From contig OX457039.1 in assembly GCA_949752735.1 (NCBI GenBank), positions 71,761,001 to 71,825,000 on the forward strand: DNA of 64,000 nt, given 5' to 3'. The position numbers were made by a program, and so were the translations under genes. Below, one piece after another: positions 1-11,064 of this stretch. Position 1 is the first letter of the stretch; each line of letters starts with the position of its first letter. The notes under the pieces are model-generated. The model was not told the origin of the DNA and searched no databases. It saw only the letters and a program-made list of their open reading frames with translations. This stretch comes from Lumbricus terrestris (taxonomy: Eukaryota; Annelida; Clitellata; Crassiclitellata; Lumbricidae).

Positions 1-158
1 TTTAACTTTATTGTTTAATGGCCTTTGGTTGTGCTTTTCAAAGTGAGAGTGAAATTTAATATTTGTGGAAATTGAGAATAAAAACATCTTATTTGTCTTT
101 GTAGTTTATCTATAATTTTATAGTCAATTGCTTTGGTTCATTTAGTAGAGAGAATAGA

Positions 159-1730
159 ATGGATTACTTTGTAACTCGTAACAAGCGTTCGGCTTCTTCT
201 GGAACGCAACCACCGGCTTCTAGGCCACGAATTATAGAAGAAACAGAGTCTGAAAGGAATATAACTGCAATACCTATTGAAGTTAATATTCAACAATCTG
301 ACGAAGACCGTGATCACACCCGAGAGAACATGTTTGATGATGTTGCACAAGATCAGGGGCTTCTATCCCTATACATGGCGGGCGAAGCTTGCGCCCAGTG
401 AAAAATAGGGGGGGAATCAGAAGACAGCCAAAATTCACGTCGGTTTGGGGGGAAGGTCGGACATGGAGGGCAGCGTTCAATCTAGGCATCACTAGGAGGA
501 AGATCCCCCCCAGAAAATACTTCCCTCCATATAAATTTGGACAAAATGGTAGGCCCAATAGTTTTTAGCAAAATGTATAGGCCTACACTTTATACACTTT
601 GAGTTTTTAGTTAGGTTACTATCTGCATATTTTTAATTACATGAACTGCTATAACAGGGGTATATATATATAGTATATAGTATATAGTATATATACCATA
701 ATAAAAAAATTCCTATTACATGATTATAATTATGTTTTTACTACTTTAATAAATAATACAATCATATATTTTAATTGAAAAAAATAATATGTTAATTCAA
801 ATACTATTTTGCACAACTAAATGGCTTCTCCCCAATGTTATCTTTCAAATTTCAGACAGTCAAATTTGGTCCTTGAACACTTAGTAAAGCAACATCATTA
901 TTACGTGGGCTTACAATGTAGGACCTACATTAATGTATTTTATTGTAATGCATTGTGCTCTAAAAATTTATGTAACGCCTCTCGAGTGCACACTGATCAG
1001 AGGCGCAAAACATATGGCTGCCCAATTTTGGCAGCAATTCCTCCACTGAAACAGTAGAGTAATTTTGTTAAGAGGACAGCTCAAAATGCTGAAATTGCAA
1101 TGCGGAAATCGCAAAAATTTCTTATGGGAAGGGGCACATTCCCTCCCCATACCAGGTCCCTTCTCGGCGCTACACACACTTCGGCGATCGTCTGCTGGAT
1201 GCTCGTTTGTCCCCCTCCAAACAAACCTTCATTTCCACACTAGAGGAGGGCATGCGTTAGATTGCATTATATTGCATACATAGAGGAAGGCCGGTTCAGA
1301 AAGGGGGGGGAGAAAATGGATTGCGCCCGGTTGCTTAGGGGGGATAGAAGCCCCTGCACAAGATGTAATAATAATGGAACATGACACTGACGACATAAAA
1401 ATTACAGTTTTTGATGACACTCAGGAAGGCCGGATTATTTTAACATCGACACATTCTGCCTCTACAAGTGCTTCAGCAGCTGCTGACATTGCTGGAAACA
1501 GACTAAATAGTTCAAACAGACTAGTAAAAGAGGTTGAAGGACCCGTGGATATTTCACGTAACCGAGCTGATGAGCCTATACAGCCCTCCCTGTCACTGTA
1601 TCCAAGAACAATGCATTCTCGCGTTCCACGTTCATTTCAAGGTGCATGGTTCTCTTCGTATTCATGGCTCGAGTACTCTGTTGGAAGTGATTATCGTGCG
1701 TACGGCTCGCGATGCCGACGCGCGCTTTAA
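159..1730 (+). pseudogene. Broken TTF-type zinc-finger / hAT-transposase-like protein, split by a MITE
   Basis: Two open segments, 159-353 and 1365-1730, belong to one reading frame that is interrupted by the MITE at 354-1356. The first begins MDYFVTRNKR, the usual style of start in ZMYM1/TTF-type hAT-derived proteins. The second holds a DISRNRADEPIQPSL...YP stretch and then FQGAWFSSYSWLEYSV. That pattern (QP..YP, a SFQ..WF segment, PWLEYSV-like) introduces the TTF zinc finger. The cysteines expected just after WLEYSV..D are mostly missing, and the frame stops at 1730. No hAT catalytic or dimerisation domain follows. Family members bind DNA and derive from, or still are, hAT transposases. I read this as a dead, 3'-truncated copy. 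Family assignment rests on motif recognition only. Confidence 0.7.
354..1356. mobile_element. Non-autonomous hAT element (1003 bp) with exact 8-bp target duplication
   Basis: The ends are perfect 16-bp inverted repeats, CAGGGGCTTCTATCCC at 354-369 and its complement at 1341-1356. They are flanked by the direct duplication CACAAGAT at 346-353 and 1357-1364. An 8-bp duplication with CAGGG-type termini is diagnostic of the hAT superfamily. The interior has no transposase-like frame, so it must have been moved in trans. It lies inside the TTF zinc-finger frame. Removing the element and one duplication copy leaves that frame uninterrupted at the junction. Confidence 0.92.
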
Positions 1731-1791
1731 TTGCCAACGGTAGCCACCCTTCATTTTAAGCTGCCACCCCACTGCCCCCCATGAAAAAATA

Positions 1792-1807
1792 ACTGGCTAC
1801 GCCACTG
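1792..1807. mobile_element. One terminus of a hAT MITE (CAGTGGCGTAGCCAG type)
   Basis: The sequence CTGGCTACGCCACTG here matches the right terminus of the complete hAT MITE at 16902-17155. A GC-rich stretch rich in runs of C precedes it, as in that copy. No matching left terminus or target duplication is clear, although GCGTATAC to the right partly resembles GCGTACGG near 1699. This insertion may be what truncates the TTF zinc-finger frame. Confidence 0.5.
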
Positions 1808-1962
1808 GCGTATACAAGGACGTGTGTGGAAAGTTCACGCAGTCCTCTCCCTTACCATCTCATCTTCCTACTAAATTATTAAACAGAAACATATTTTACA
1901 GATTTGTGCGCAGTTATCCGACATCTACGAACGCACGGTTAAACTTTTATCAGAGTTTGTTT

Positions 1963-2057
1963 ACCACCACCACCACCACCACCACCACCACCACCACCAC
2001 AACCACCACCACCACCACAACAACATCATCATCATCATCATCATCGCCATCATCATC
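1963..2057. repeat. (ACC)n then (ATC)n trinucleotide repeats
   Basis: About 55 bases of ACC repeats lead into ATC repeats. The open frames across them are repeat translations (poly-T/poly-S) and not genes. Confidence 0.95.
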
Positions 2058-2154
2058 TATCCTTGACGCTTTGGTTGTCTTGATGGCTTGTCCAGCATTA
2101 TATTTGGGATTTACCTAAGCCTTCAACTTCACTACGCGAGGATTATATAGAAAC

Positions 2155-2790
2155 ATGGAGACAGAACAGCAGACAGGCGGACAGACAGATACACAGGCAG
2201 ACAAGGAGAGGCAAGCAGACAGACACGGAGAGGCAGACAGGCTGGATGGCTGCGATGGCAGCCAGGCAGGCAGAAAGGCAAAAGGAGATAATTATAGAAA
2301 GAGAAGACGACAGAAAAGAACAGTAAGAGATGAACGGGAACAGAGTGAGAGACAGACAGGCAGACAGGCAGACAGAGTAAGAGAGAGAGAGACATACAGA
2401 CAGAGTGAGAGAGAGACAGAAAGACATACAGAGGGAGCAATCGCTGAAGGATCGTGTGGCTAATAATTCGGCAGGTGGTCACAAAGTGTCTATAGTTAGT
2501 CTGGTGATCATTAGAAGACGCGTCTATGGGAAATATGGAGACGAGAGCGGAAAAGGTGGAAGAGGAAGATTCTGGTAGTGGAGGGGTGGATGAGGAGGAG
2601 GAGGAGGAGGAGGAGAAGGAGGAGGAAAAGGAAAAAATTAGGAGGAAGAGGAGGAAGAAGGAGGATGAGAAAAAAGAAGGAAGAAGAACGAAGGAGTAAA
2701 GAAGGGAGGGACGGACGGACGGACGGACGGACGGACGGACGGACGGACGGACGGACGGACGGACGGACGGACGGACGGACGAAGGGACGA
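2155..2790. repeat. GACA-rich, (GGA)n and (ACGG)n arrays
   Basis: Three simple-sequence tracts lie in series: irregular CAGA/GACA repeats to about 2460, purine-rich GGA repeats from about 2580, and a nearly perfect (ACGG)n run at about 2710-2780. The long frames over them on both strands are low-complexity and are not called as genes. Confidence 0.95.
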
Positions 2791-3159
2791 AGGGACGGAG
2801 AGAAGGAGGGAAGGAGGGAAGAATGAAGAAGAGGAAGAAAGGAGGATTAGGAAAGAGGAGGAAGGAAATGGTGGTCATTAGGGGATATAGTCAGAGCCAA
2901 CGTATCAATCACAGGGTCTTTGCCTTATGTATTGGCTGCTGTCGTCCGTATACAGTGCATGCGCACTGAGTCTGAGGTGCGTTTGAAGCCAACCTAAAAG
3001 AGATTGATGATAGCAGCTTCTAATGAATAACTGACTCCTTCTTTTGCTCAGCCAAACGCTCGCTCACTCTCACTTAAACAGTCGCTATAGATCTCTTGCT
3101 CACTCGCTTACTCGCTTACTCACTCGCTTGTTCAGTTTCAACCTTAGTCATTCACTCAT
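2791..3159. other. Nothing gene-like; CTCA-rich low-complexity sequence
   Basis: After a purine-rich tail, unique sequence leads into imperfect CTCA/CTCG repeats at about 3055-3190. I see no coding or RNA signal. Confidence 0.6.
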
Positions 3160-3640
3160 TCAATCACTCGCTCTCTCACTCCCACTTGATTTCCCTCTCT
3201 TTCCTTCCATTCTCCCTTCTATGATTTCTTTCAGGAGGGAGTCTCCTCTTAACACGTGCCCAACCCAGTTCTTTTGTCTTTCTCTTATTGTTGTTATTAG
3301 CGATCGCTTTTCACCAACCATTTGTAGCACCTCCTCATTCATTATATGCTCCGTCCAGCTCACCTTCTCCATCCTTCTCCAAATCCACATCTCGAAAGCC
3401 TCTAATTTCTGAACATCCTCCTTCTTGATAGTCCAGGTCTCCGACCCATTCAGTGCCACACTCCATATCAGTGTTTTGACCAGTCTTTTCTTTAAGCCTT
3501 TGTTTAATCCTCCTCTCAACAATTCTCCTCTTTTCGTGAATGCATCCTTTCCCATTGCTATTCTTCGTTTCATATCGCTTTGGCACCTTGCATCTGCTGC
3601 TATCATGCTTCCCAAGTAACAGAAGCTCTTGACCCAAAGA
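3160..3640 (-). pseudogene. Non-LTR retrotransposon (RTE-like) reverse transcriptase, C-terminal part
   Basis: On the minus strand, beginning just above 3615, the frame reads SFCYLGSMIAADARC, then KRRIAMGKDAF, KRLVKTLIWSVALNGSETWTI, LEAFEMWIWRRMEKVSWTEH and WVGHVLRGDSLLKEIIEG. This is the connection/thumb region typical of endonuclease-reverse transcriptase proteins of RTE-like LINEs (YLGS..., SETWT, W..R.....W, GH.LR motifs). The catalytic palm with YADD is absent, so this is a 5'-truncated copy. The frame is open for about 150 codons, so the copy is not very old. The 3' end runs into the CTCA-rich sequence. The clade assignment is an inference. Confidence 0.8.
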
Positions 3641-3842
3641 TAGACTGCAAACCTTTAATTGAATTTGTCGTGAATGCACACGTGAACGTAGACGTCTACT
3701 GTTGTATACTCTATGCAGTTTATTGTGGTAAGCAGGCTACATCTGATTTTCACCGACCTATGATCTTGGACAGCTGGGATCCTAACAGGCTTAACATCCT
3801 GATTTGGGATGATTTTTGCCGTGCGCCATACTCAAATGGGTT

Positions 3843-4115
3843 CATGGGCGCCCGCAATAGGGGTACGAGGGGGCACTTGCCCCCTGGAATGTTGAAACGT
3901 ATTTTAACTGCTACTTTTTGGTCGTAAAATTTTTTATTTGCACTAAAGAAACTTTATTCATAATAAAAATTATGAAAAAGTGAATCTAAGAAATTTATAT
4001 TGAGAAACCTCTATGAAAAATACCCATGTATGTTCTTAATTTCCTGCTTTGCATTTTGAACCTCTTGCTACAAAAAGTTTTGCCCCTCCTGCAAAACTTT
4101 CTGCGGGCGCCCATG
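3843..4115. mobile_element. Small DNA-transposon MITE (~273 bp)
   Basis: TTCATGGGCGCCCGCA at 3841-3856 is repeated in inverted orientation at 4102-4117. The interior begins and ends with GGGGG/CCCC-rich text (GCACTTGCCCCC near the left, TGCCCCTCC near the right), typical of these short inverted-repeat elements. I find no convincing target duplication, so the superfamily is uncertain; hAT is most likely from the CA...TG ends. It has no coding capacity. Confidence 0.7.
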
Positions 4116-4117
4116 AA

Positions 4118-4654
4118 TCCTCGCAATGCAGGGCAGAAATTTCCTTGCGATATCCACTTCTCCAAGCGATTGTCGATTGTAAGATCAAACGGTTAACCCA
4201 GCTTTATACGCGAAAACGAATTTGGTATAACACGCCACACCATGCATGAGCGTCACTTAGGCTATCATGCTAAAGGCCTGCTCCTTGTAGGCCTATACTA
4301 TAACATCGCCGAATATATTTTACGCATGATTCATAGAATTAGTGAAATCACATTTGTTGCATCACGTTACGGTTGAAATAATTATCACAGCGAGAGATCC
4401 GGTGCAAGATTTCAGTTTGTACAAAACCGTTTTTTTGTATTTTTAGACAACACAGCTTGACGATAAATGACGTAATATGTCATCCATTGATGTCACACAA
4501 TTATATTCTAGTCTAGCATGCAAAAGTTGGTTGAGGGAGCAAAAGGCAGGTACTAGTGAATTAGGATCAACCTCAGACCATTGGAAAGAACTCACTATTA
4601 AAGTATAAAAAAGAAATTCCAAAAAACTTAGTTCTCACTGAAGAAATATGCCTG
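4118..4654. other. No recognisable feature
   Basis: AT-rich unique sequence without coding-like frames, tandem repeats or recognisable element ends. Confidence 0.5.
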
Positions 4655-4661
4655 GTATAGG

Positions 4662-4811
4662 CATAGGCGCAACCACCCTATGGGACCCACGGGACGCGTC
4701 CCCCCAACTTTTGAGTGGTCCCATTGAGTTTATCATTATGGTCCCCCCCAACTTTTAGGACATGATTCATTTGGTCCCTCCCAACTTTTAGGACGTGATT
4801 GCGCCTATACC
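4662..4811. mobile_element. Short hAT-like MITE (~150 bp)
   Basis: Left end CATAGGCGCAA (4662-4672) and right end TTGCGCCTATAC (4799-4810) are near-perfect inverted repeats. GTATAGG flanks both ends (4655-4661 and 4812-4818), and the adjoining base differs, so this looks like a 7-of-8 target duplication. The interior has three copies of a CCAACTTTTAGGAC-like phrase. Exact ends are uncertain by one or two bases. Confidence 0.6.
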
Positions 4812-4818
4812 GTATAGG

Positions 4819-5483
4819 CTACCTCTGAAGAAATAGTAGGCTACCGGCGAGTAGTAAATAGTACGGGCAAGTAGTAAATAGTACCGATAAATCATAAATA
4901 GTACCGGTAAGGATTGGTTCCTAATATGCAAATATTTCTCTAAAGACCTAGTTCTATTTATAGGCCTACTTAACAAATCTCTACAAAAATGATTTTGAAG
5001 ATATAGTTTATCTTAAGGAATGGTTTCAAAAGAAATAGTACATCTGAAAATATAGTTCGCATGATGACACATACATATACATCCTGTGAAGAAACTGCCC
5101 CAACTCCCCGAAGAATTGCTTATCATCCAGTTACATCTCTAACAGAGTTGCTATAGTTATCTGCAGATAACCGACAACATAATATCGCAGATCTCTTTGT
5201 AAGCCAATCGTCGCTCATGAACCAATCGAATTGAGAATCGAATTCCCTTGAACAGAGCTCTGTACTGATTTGCATAGAAGAAACCATATGTGTGTTTTTA
5301 GATCTCTCAATGGATCAATTGTTCTATCCTCTGTCTCCAAAACACCAACAGATAGACTTTCATCTTGATGCGGAAAAAGATATGCCAGATATAAAGATTG
5401 GGGACAGAGTTTTAGTATCATGCGATATGTTATATACACGAAGACCTATAATATTATGTTTTCACTAGTAGCCTACATGTTGA
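4819..5483. other. No gene; short imperfect AGTAGTAAATAGTACCG repeats
   Basis: About three imperfect copies of an AGTAGTAAATAGTAC phrase occur at about 4848-4910. The remainder up to the LINE is unique sequence with no coding signal that I can see. Confidence 0.5.
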
Positions 5484-6583
5484 ATGTTTCGTTTGGGTTG
5501 TCTGGTAATTTTCTGGAGTGGATCGGCTCTTTCCTGCATGGGCGCACTATAAGTGTGGTCCATGGCTCGACTAGGTCTCGGTGGGTCCCTGCCCCATATG
5601 GTTTGCCTCAGGGTTCAGTTCTTGGTCTCCTCTTATACATAATTTATACCACTGGTCTCGACCTGCTTCTTGCAGAACATGGTGCCTTTAGCCAACTCTA
5701 CGCTGATGACACACAGGCATACATGCACTGCCTCTCATCTAACGCTTCCTCTAGGCCTACAGTTAGGGCTATGAATCAGGTGCTCATTGTCCTGAGAGCA
5801 TGTATGGCATCAAACCGTCTTAGATTAAACCCTGCTAAGACTAAATTCATTTGGCTGGGCTCCAGGTAGCAGCTGTCTAAGCTTGATCTGATTCACCTCT
5901 CTGCTGAATTTCCCGACTATACTTTCTCCACCTCAGTCCGTGACCTTGGTGTTGTGCTAGACCAGGAACTTACTTTTGTACCTCACATTAATCGTCTCAG
6001 TCGCTCCTGTTTCTATCAGCTGCGCCAGCTTCGCACTGTCGCTCGCTCTCTCTCAACTGGTGCTGCAACTACGCTTGTACATTCCTTTGTCTCAGCTCGT
6101 CTTGACTATTGCCTATCCCTTTATGCTGGTTTACCATCTGGTCAATTATCTTCTCTTGACCGTATTCTGCGCGCTGCAGCACGCCTCATTGGTCATCTGC
6201 CCAAATTTGGTCATGTTACAAATTACATGCTGGAGGTTCTGCATTGGCTCCCAGTCCGTCAGCGCATCGAATACAGAATCTCGTCCTTAATATGGCGCTG
6301 CCAGCTAGGTCTTGCTCCATCTTACCTACTCGATCTTTGTCGGCCTGTGTTAAGTACTCGGACTGGTCGGTCCCTACGCTCGGCTGTTAGGGAAGTACTC
6401 TTTGTCCCATTTGCTCGTACCTCCATCATGCAGAGTCGTGCTTTTTCTGTGGTTGGCCCAGTGGTATGGAATGCCCTCCCACTTGAGCTGCGCCTATTCC
6501 CTAGATCACTCTCTGACACATTCTATAAGCACTTGAAAACTGTTCTGTTTGTCCGTACTGGAGTCGGGAGCGCCTCTGAGTAG
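5484..6583 (+). pseudogene. L2/CR1-like LINE reverse transcriptase, 5'-truncated, one internal stop
   Basis: One reading frame runs through the RT palm and C-terminal region: SFGLSGNFLEWIGSFLHGRT, YGLPQGSVLG, the catalytic LYADDTQAY, RLRLNPAKTKFIWLGS, VRDLGVVLDQELTF, RLDYCLSLYAGLP, LHWLPVRQRIEYR, and the terminal GPVVWNALPLELR. A single TAG at 5867-5869 splits the frame, which otherwise stays open to its natural stop at 6581-6583. The endonuclease and RT fingers are missing, a normal 5' truncation. The 3' end carries the hairpin and GAAT tail described separately. The YADD, PQGSVLG and C-terminal WNxLP motifs place it in the L2/CR1 group. It is probably a recent but dead copy. Confidence 0.9.
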
Positions 6584-6634
6584 TTTCCTTGAAGAGGCGC
6601 TATATAAATACTCGAATGAATGAATGAATGAATG
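6568..6634 (+). other. LINE 3' end: hairpin plus (GAAT)n tail
   Basis: AGCGCCTCTGAGTAG...TTGAAGAGGCGCTATATAAAT forms a stem (GCGCCTCT with AGAGGCGC) directly after the RT stop codon. It ends in about five GAAT units (6614-6634). A terminal hairpin followed by a short tandem repeat instead of poly(A) is usual for L2/CR1-type LINEs and is the part recognised by their reverse transcriptase. The same motif recurs at 43836-43857 and 62448-62500. Confidence 0.8.
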
Positions 6635-7731
6635 TAAGTCACACACGTGATTCGGAACAGATTTTTCCGACCGTTTAGATGGTTAAAATTGTTCCGTCAA
6701 ACTTGACTTCTCCCGTGAAGAGCGTGCAGCTGAGCGCTGATACGACACGGGCATAGGAGGGATGGCGTTCTTTCGGACCAAATCATCTTCTCCTTTCCCG
6801 CAATTATAGCCAGGAAAGCAATTAATTGTCAGCAACTGAGCTTGATATAATATTTGCTCCACATGGTTCCGCTTTTCCGAGCAAACCGATATGAATTGTC
6901 TGATTCATAATTATGAGAAGCCCATACTGTGAAGAGAAGTCATTTATCGTCATAAGAATAATTATGAACAGGAACATCGTTATTATTGTGGTGTCGCATT
7001 GGATAACACACTGGCAAGGACATCAGCGACATCGAGTTTGATTCCCGAAGTCCACGTAGGATAGACGACTTGCTTTGTATGCAGCACCCTTATATTGCAA
7101 GTCGTCTGTTCTGTTAGTAGCCTACGTGTAGTAAAAATTTGCGATTTTGTGAATAATATTGTGGTGTTGTGAATTGTTTCAATTGCATAATTGTACACTG
7201 TAACCGGCTGCAGTCTGTCAATCAGGTTGTTCAAAAAAGAAAACTATTATCATCATTGTCTTCGTCATCATCATCATCAGCATCTTAAGTCGTTCTCACT
7301 CAAAAACTGTTGTTGTTGATAAATATTGTGATATTAACGTTATCAGTTATTCTCATGAATAATTAATTCGACCAAGAATGGAGTCATAACTGCATAAATG
7401 GACAAAAATTAATGGATATTATTTTCATATTTCTTAAATATTAGAAATGAAATCTGAAAGAAAGGATAATTACGTTGCGTTAATCTCTCTGTTCTATATA
7501 TTGTTGTAATTGTGAGGATTTTGTTGGAAAGAATGTCTGTAATGAAAGAGTTTTACTGCGTTTCCGACACAATGTTCGCTGCCAGCATTTAGCCAGATTC
7601 CTCGTCAGTCGATTCCATTTCGCCTCAAATCGCGAAGTCCCACAATAACTGCCCCAGGGAAAGCGAACAGTAGCTATAATTGTTCTCCGATTGCACATTT
7701 CCTCTGAATTTTCTTCGCCAGATCAAAACAG
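6635..7731. other. No recognisable gene
   Basis: Unique AT-rich sequence with short ATC runs near 7265. No coding-like frame or element terminus stands out on either strand. Confidence 0.5.
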
Positions 7732-7931
7732 NNNNNNNNNNNNNNNNNNNNNNNNNNNNNNNNNNNNNNNNNNNNNNNNNNNNNNNNNNNNNNNNNNNNN
7801 NNNNNNNNNNNNNNNNNNNNNNNNNNNNNNNNNNNNNNNNNNNNNNNNNNNNNNNNNNNNNNNNNNNNNNNNNNNNNNNNNNNNNNNNNNNNNNNNNNNN
7901 NNNNNNNNNNNNNNNNNNNNNNNNNNNNNNN
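7732..7931. other. Assembly gap of 200 N
   Basis: Exactly 200 unresolved bases, a typical scaffold gap placeholder. The true length is unknown. Pyrimidine-rich sequence follows immediately. Confidence 0.99.
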
Positions 7932-8139
7932 CCTCCAGCCTTCCACTTTCCACTCACTCCGCCATCGTCAGCATTTCTTCCGATCCGCCAAGCAATAAAC
8001 CATCTGACATCCGCTTTCTACTCAGCTGCCTTTCTTCAGCATCTCACTTTCTTCTCTCTCTCTAGATTATCAACACCAGAAGGTGATAAAGGAAAAGGGC
8101 AACTCGTACCACCCTATAGAAGGTGATAAAAGGGCAACA

Positions 8140-8180
8140 CAAACCACCACCACCCACCACCACCACCACCACCACCACCT
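8140..8180. repeat. (CCA)n microsatellite
   Basis: A nearly pure CCA run. Just upstream, two copies of AGAAGGTGATAAA.G occur about 30 bases apart. Nothing else is evident between the gap and this repeat. Confidence 0.9.
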
Positions 8181-8305
8181 CTATGGTTCTTTTTACTACG
8201 CCAACCATTTGGAGGTAATCTGTCGCTCGGCCCGATGTTAGTTGTTAGTTGTTAGTTTCGACATCTGTTGCCTTAGCCGACATGACATCGGAGAAATGAC
8301 ACAGC

Positions 8306-8836
8306 ATAATAATGTAACATACTAACGTAACATACTAACGTAACATAAATGACGTAACTTAAATGCCGTAACATAATAACGTAACATAGATGACGAAACA
8401 TAATAACGTAACATAAATGACGTAACATAAATGACGTAACATAATAACGTAGCATAATAACGTAACATAAATGACGTAACATAAATGACGTAACATAAAT
8501 GACATAACATAAATGACGTAACATAATAACGTAACATAGATGACGTAACATAATAACGTAACATAAATGACGTAACATAAATGACGTAACATAATAACGT
8601 AGCATAATAACGTAACATAAATGACGTAACATAAATGACGTAACATAAATGACATAACATAAATGACGTAACATAATAACGTAACATAGATGACGTAACA
8701 TAATAACGTAACATAAATAACGTAACATAAATGACGTAACATAAATGACGTAACATAAATGACGTAACATAAATGACGTAACATAAATGACGTAACATAA
8801 ATGACGTAACATAATAACGTAGCATAAATTGCATAG
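8306..8836. repeat. 13/14-bp minisatellite with higher-order 150-bp period
   Basis: The unit alternates between AACATAAATGACGT (14 bp) and AACATAATAACGT (13 bp) over about 530 bases. A GTAGCATAATAACG variant recurs 150 bases apart (about 8450 and 8600), showing a higher-order repeat. All three minus frames are open for 170-180 codons because the unit lacks stop codons in that direction; this is not a gene. Many units contain TGACGTAA, a CRE/bZIP-like half-site. Confidence 0.95.
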
Positions 8837-9257
8837 CGTTGAATAGACGACATACTATAGCGCAACATAAATGAGAAGAACTGTAAGTTAGAAGTTCGTC
8901 AGTAGTTTAAAACGGATACATGTGGAGAAGAAAGAAAAGGAGACAATCGACTGATTTGGTCTTTTATTCCGATTTATGATGGAGATAAGATCCAGGTTAA
9001 AGGACGAATGCTTCGTGGTAAAGGAATGATCTCCAGGGTGGAAAGAGGAAGAAGAGCTGAAGACACCATTCATCTCGTTTAGATTGAGCAGAATGTTACC
9101 CCACTAAAAGTATCACTTATCGCCCGTTAGGTCATAGGTCATACTTATAGTAGTGGGTTAACATTAGTTTGGATGAATGTTAGCACAACTGTATACTCTC
9201 AAATACTTAACAATTCCTACCCTGGTCCATTCACTCCTCTGCCTCTCTCTTTCATTA
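8837..9257. other. No recognisable gene
   Basis: Unique sequence between tandem arrays, with no supportable feature. Confidence 0.5.
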
Positions 9258-9430
9258 TCAATCCATCCATCCATCCATCCATCCATCTCCCTCCTCACTT
9301 TCTTTCTAAATTATCAATATTCGACCGTTAATTTCTGTTTCAAATTCAGAAGGAACCTCCTCCTCCTTCTTCCGCCTCTTCTTCCTCCTCCTCCTCCTCC
9401 TCCTCCTCCTCCCTCTCCTCCTCCTCCGTG
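9258..9430. repeat. (CCAT)n and (CTC)n tracts
   Basis: A short CCAT array at about 9258-9287, followed by a CTC/TCC pyrimidine tract at about 9356-9430. Confidence 0.9.
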
Positions 9431-9684
9431 GTCCCTTTACACTGAATTAAGATGAGGGAGGGATGTTCGTGTTGGTCTTTCTCTGTCCTGACTTAAGACG
9501 GGGGGAGGGGATGTTCTTCTTGGCTCAGCTGTCTGGCTGTTACGTTTCACTCCTTCCAATCAGAGTCTTGTGCGAAAACGTTTCATCGAATTGTTAGACG
9601 AAAGGAAATATTTGCGATTCGGTTCATGACGAATGAAATGCGGTTTGTTTGGCTAATGATGTCGGCTGATTGAGAATACTGCAA

Positions 9685-9718
9685 TGGAGGAGGAGGAGGA
9701 GGAGGGTATGAGGAGGAG

Positions 9719-9759
<41 letters not shown>

Positions 9760-9804
9760 GGAGGAGGAGGAAGAGGAGGAGGAGAATGAGGAGGGGAGGA
9801 GGAG

Positions 9805-9852
<48 letters not shown>

Positions 9853-10022
9853 AAGGAGGAGGAGGAGGAGGGGAAGAAGGAGGGGAAGAAGGAGGGGAAG
9901 GAGGAGGAGGAGGAGGAGGAGGAGGGGAAGAAGGAGGGGAAGAAGGAGGGGAAGGAGGAGGAGGAGGAGGAGGAGGAGGGGAAGAGGAGGAGGAGGAGAA
10001 GGGGAAGGAGGAACAGGAGGAA
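9685..10022. repeat. 340-bp polypurine (GGA)n tract
   Basis: Almost uninterrupted purines on the plus strand, with GAGGAG and GGGGAAGAA variants repeated in blocks. Such mirror-like polypurine tracts can form triplex (H-DNA). The long frames are low-complexity Glu/Gly/Arg or Leu/Pro/Ser translations. Confidence 0.95.
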
Positions 10023-10140
10023 GATCTCTGTTTGTTTGCGAATGGTTTTGCATTCGGACTAAAAACAAAATAAGACTCAAGGATGAAGACCCGAGGTCAC
10101 ATAAAACAAGAGAAGGATAGAGTTAGTCAGACAAATAGAA

Positions 10141-10556
10141 AGACAGACAGACAGACAGACAGACATGATGGATTTATGGATGGATGGATGGATGGATGGA
10201 TGGATGGATGGATGGATGGATGGATGGATGGATATATGGATGGATGGATGGAAGGATGGATGGATGGACGGATAGATGGATGGATGGATGGATGGATGGA
10301 TGGATGGATGGATGGATGGATGGATGGATGGATGGATGGATGGATGGATGGATGGATATATGGATGGATGGATGGATGGAAGGATGGAAGGATGGATGGA
10401 TGGACGGATAGATGGATGGATGGATGGATGGATGGATGGATATATGGATGGATGGATGGAAGGATGGAAGGATGGATGTATGGACGGATAGATGGATGGA
10501 TGGTTGGACGTATGGTTGGATGGATGGATAAATGGATGGATGGATGGATGGATGGA
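10141..10556. repeat. (GACA)n then long (GGAT)n array
   Basis: A short GACA run leads into about 390 bases of GGAT repeats with GATATAT, GGAC and GGAAG variants in regular positions. This shows segmental duplications within the array. The repeat is open in several frames on both strands and is not coding. Confidence 0.95.
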
Positions 10557-10653
10557 CGTCGTCAATCTTTCAACATCACAAGTCATTCCTCAACTTCTGA
10601 CTTTTACTCTGATGCATCACTTGACACTCGAGAGATTAGATTAAACACAAACG

Positions 10654-10787
<134 letters not shown>

Positions 10788-10799
10788 GTACTCAAAGAA

Positions 10800-11064
10800 A
10801 CGCACACACGCACAGTATATCGACGAGCATGCATATACACTGCAGGCGTCAACAATCTCTCATGAAAAATGCATTTGCCGACATCTTGTCGGAGATGTCG
10901 ACAGTGAATCCGGTGTCGGGAACTGAATTTCTATTGCAGTGAAGTGCTAGGGGTATGTCCCAACCCTATGCTCCCCCTCTTCTTAGAGGTCGGTGGCATG
11001 GTATACGGAATGGTCTCCCACTGTCTCTATACGCCTTATGTCTTGCGTTTGCTCAGATACGTTT
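10800..11064. other. No recognisable gene
   Basis: Unique sequence including a small inverted motif CGACATCTTGTCGGAGATGTCG near 10878. No feature can be supported. Confidence 0.45.

Noticed and set aside
8273..8868. Three overlapping minus-strand frames of 169-179 codons
   Set aside because: Repeat translations of the 13/14-bp minisatellite.
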